Assembly (NCBI GenBank): GCA_964397015.1
Contig: CAYNHL010000168.1
Span: 1 to 6,181 of the forward strand
Reading direction: 5' to 3'
DNA from: MADRE2 sp964397015
GTDB lineage: Bacteria; Desulfobacterota; Desulfobacteria; Desulfobacterales; Desulfobacteraceae
DNA: 6,181 nucleotides
Of this stretch, positions 5,566 through 6,181 are shown piece after piece; position 1 is the stretch's first letter, and each line of letters opens with the position of its first letter. The notes under the pieces are model-generated. The model searched no databases. It was not told the DNA's origin and saw only the letters and a program-made list of their open reading frames with translations. Both the position numbers and the translations under genes were made by a program.

Positions 5566-6181
5566 ATGCTTGAAATAGCTGTCAAAGGAAGTAAGACCTA
5601 CTGGACATGGCTGGGTGTGCTGCTCGTTACAATTGGTATCGGAGCCGCCGTATACGTTGACCAGTTCATTAACGGCCTGATGATTACCGGAATGAGCCGG
5701 GATGTATCCTGGGGATTTTACATTGCCAACTTTACCTTCCTGGTCGGTGTAGCCGCGGGCGGGGTCATGGTGGTAATTCCCTTTTACCTCCATGATTATG
5801 AAAAATTTCATCGTATTACAATTCTCGGTGAGTTTCTGGCCGTGGCCGCCCTGGTCATGTGCCTGCTTTTCGTTCTGGTGGATGTCGGGCAACCGACCAG
5901 GCTGCTGAATGTCTGGCTCTATCCCTCACCCCAATCCGTCTTGTTCTGGGACACCCTGGTGCTCAACGGGTATCTCGGCCTGAACATCATAATCGGGTGG
6001 AAAGTCCTGGAAGCCGAACGCAACCAGGTCAAGCCCCCTTTATGGACCAAACCGCTGATATACCTGTCAATCCCTTTTGCCATCGGCATCCATACGGTAA
6101 CGGCATATCTTTACTGCGGCCTGCCCGGAAGGGGTTTCTGGATGACCGCCATCCTGGCGCCGCGCTTTTTGGCATCCGCTT
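5566..6181 (+). CDS. dsrP: DsrP, NrfD/PsrC-type membrane subunit of DsrMKJOP (partial, runs off the window)
   Basis: N-terminal 205 codons of an integral membrane protein of the NrfD/PsrC family, whose members are usually about 400 residues long, so roughly half is outside the window. Family members exchange electrons between quinone and the partner Fe-S protein, here DsrO. Visible hydrophobic segments lie at about residues 14-31, 51-75, 86-107, 125-147 and 163-183. Family-like charged and polar positions are Glu89, Asp106 with Arg112 in DVGQPTR, Asp129, and His176 in PFAIGIHTVTAY. The reading frame stays open to the end of the window. It starts 11 bases after dsrO, with AGAGAGG (5554-5560) five bases before the ATG. 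The order M-K-J-O-P supports the assignment. Confidence 0.93.
   Translation, partial: MLEIAVKGSKTYWTWLGVLLVTIGIGAAVYVDQFINGLMITGMSRDVSWGFYIANFTFLVGVAAGGVMVVIPFYLHDYEKFHRITILGEFLAVAALVMCLLFVLVDVGQPTRLLNVWLYPSPQSVLFWDTLVLNGYLGLNIIIGWKVLEAERNQVKPPLWTKPLIYLSIPFAIGIHTVTAYLYCGLPGRGFWMTAILAPRFLASA

Noticed and set aside
5542..5892. Minus-strand open frame (116 codons) antisense to the start of dsrP
   Set aside because: It overlaps the dsrO end and the dsrP start. The sequence is low in hydrophobic core and resembles no family known to me, while the plus strand encodes a clear NrfD-type protein.
1..6181. CRISPR array, insertion sequence, toxin-antitoxin pair or defence island
   Set aside because: No regularly spaced repeats, transposase or integrase motifs, terminal inverted repeats, or small paired genes were seen. 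The window is explained by tRNAs, pagL and the dsr operon.

Overview
The window is a chromosomal stretch from a Gram-negative sulfate-reducing bacterium, most likely a member of the Desulfobacterota (Desulfobacterales-like). The main reason is a complete-order dsrMKJO plus partial dsrP operon encoding the membrane complex DsrMKJOP of dissimilatory sulfur metabolism. A five-subunit complex with a Tat-exported ferredoxin and a triheme cytochrome c, together with an outer-membrane PagL-type enzyme, points to a diderm rather than a Gram-positive sulfate reducer. The genus assignment is inference.

Layout. Positions 1-194 hold two tandem plus-strand serine tRNA genes, tRNA-Ser(UGA), cut at its 5' end by the window edge, and tRNA-Ser(GCU). 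A short direct repeat of the second tRNA's 3' end follows at once. A minus-strand gene for a PagL-like lipid A 3-O-deacylase (243-776) converges on the tRNAs. Between pagL and the next gene lies a roughly 340-base divergent control region. It contains nested palindromes, A-tracts and a clear sigma70-type plus-strand promoter (TTGACA, 17 bases, TATATC).

From 1113 onward everything is on the plus strand: a lone RsbRD-N-type regulatory-domain protein, a 62-base gap containing a perfect hairpin, then dsrM, dsrK, dsrJ, dsrO and the first 205 codons of dsrP. The dsr genes are tightly packed (3-base gap, 8-base overlap, 4-base overlap, 11-base gap), so they are almost certainly one translationally coupled transcript.

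How the genes work together. In the accepted model, DsrJ (periplasmic triheme cytochrome c), DsrO (periplasmic Fe-S protein) and DsrP (NrfD-type quinone-interacting membrane protein) form one module. DsrM (NarI-like diheme cytochrome b) and DsrK (cytoplasmic HdrD-like Fe-S protein) form the other. Electrons from the menaquinone pool or periplasm reach DsrK, which is thought to reduce the DsrC trisulfide made by dissimilatory sulfite reductase. The cofactor residues needed for this can be read in the sequence: NarI-spaced histidines in DsrM, two ferredoxin-type motifs plus a CCG domain in DsrK, three CxxCH sites plus the unusual cysteine in DsrJ, and three clusters' worth of cysteines in DsrO.

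I found no convincing wholly new system. The most interesting points are the patterned loss of exactly one Fe-S site in DsrO, the stand-alone RsbRD-N protein heading the operon, and the control elements between pagL and dsrM.
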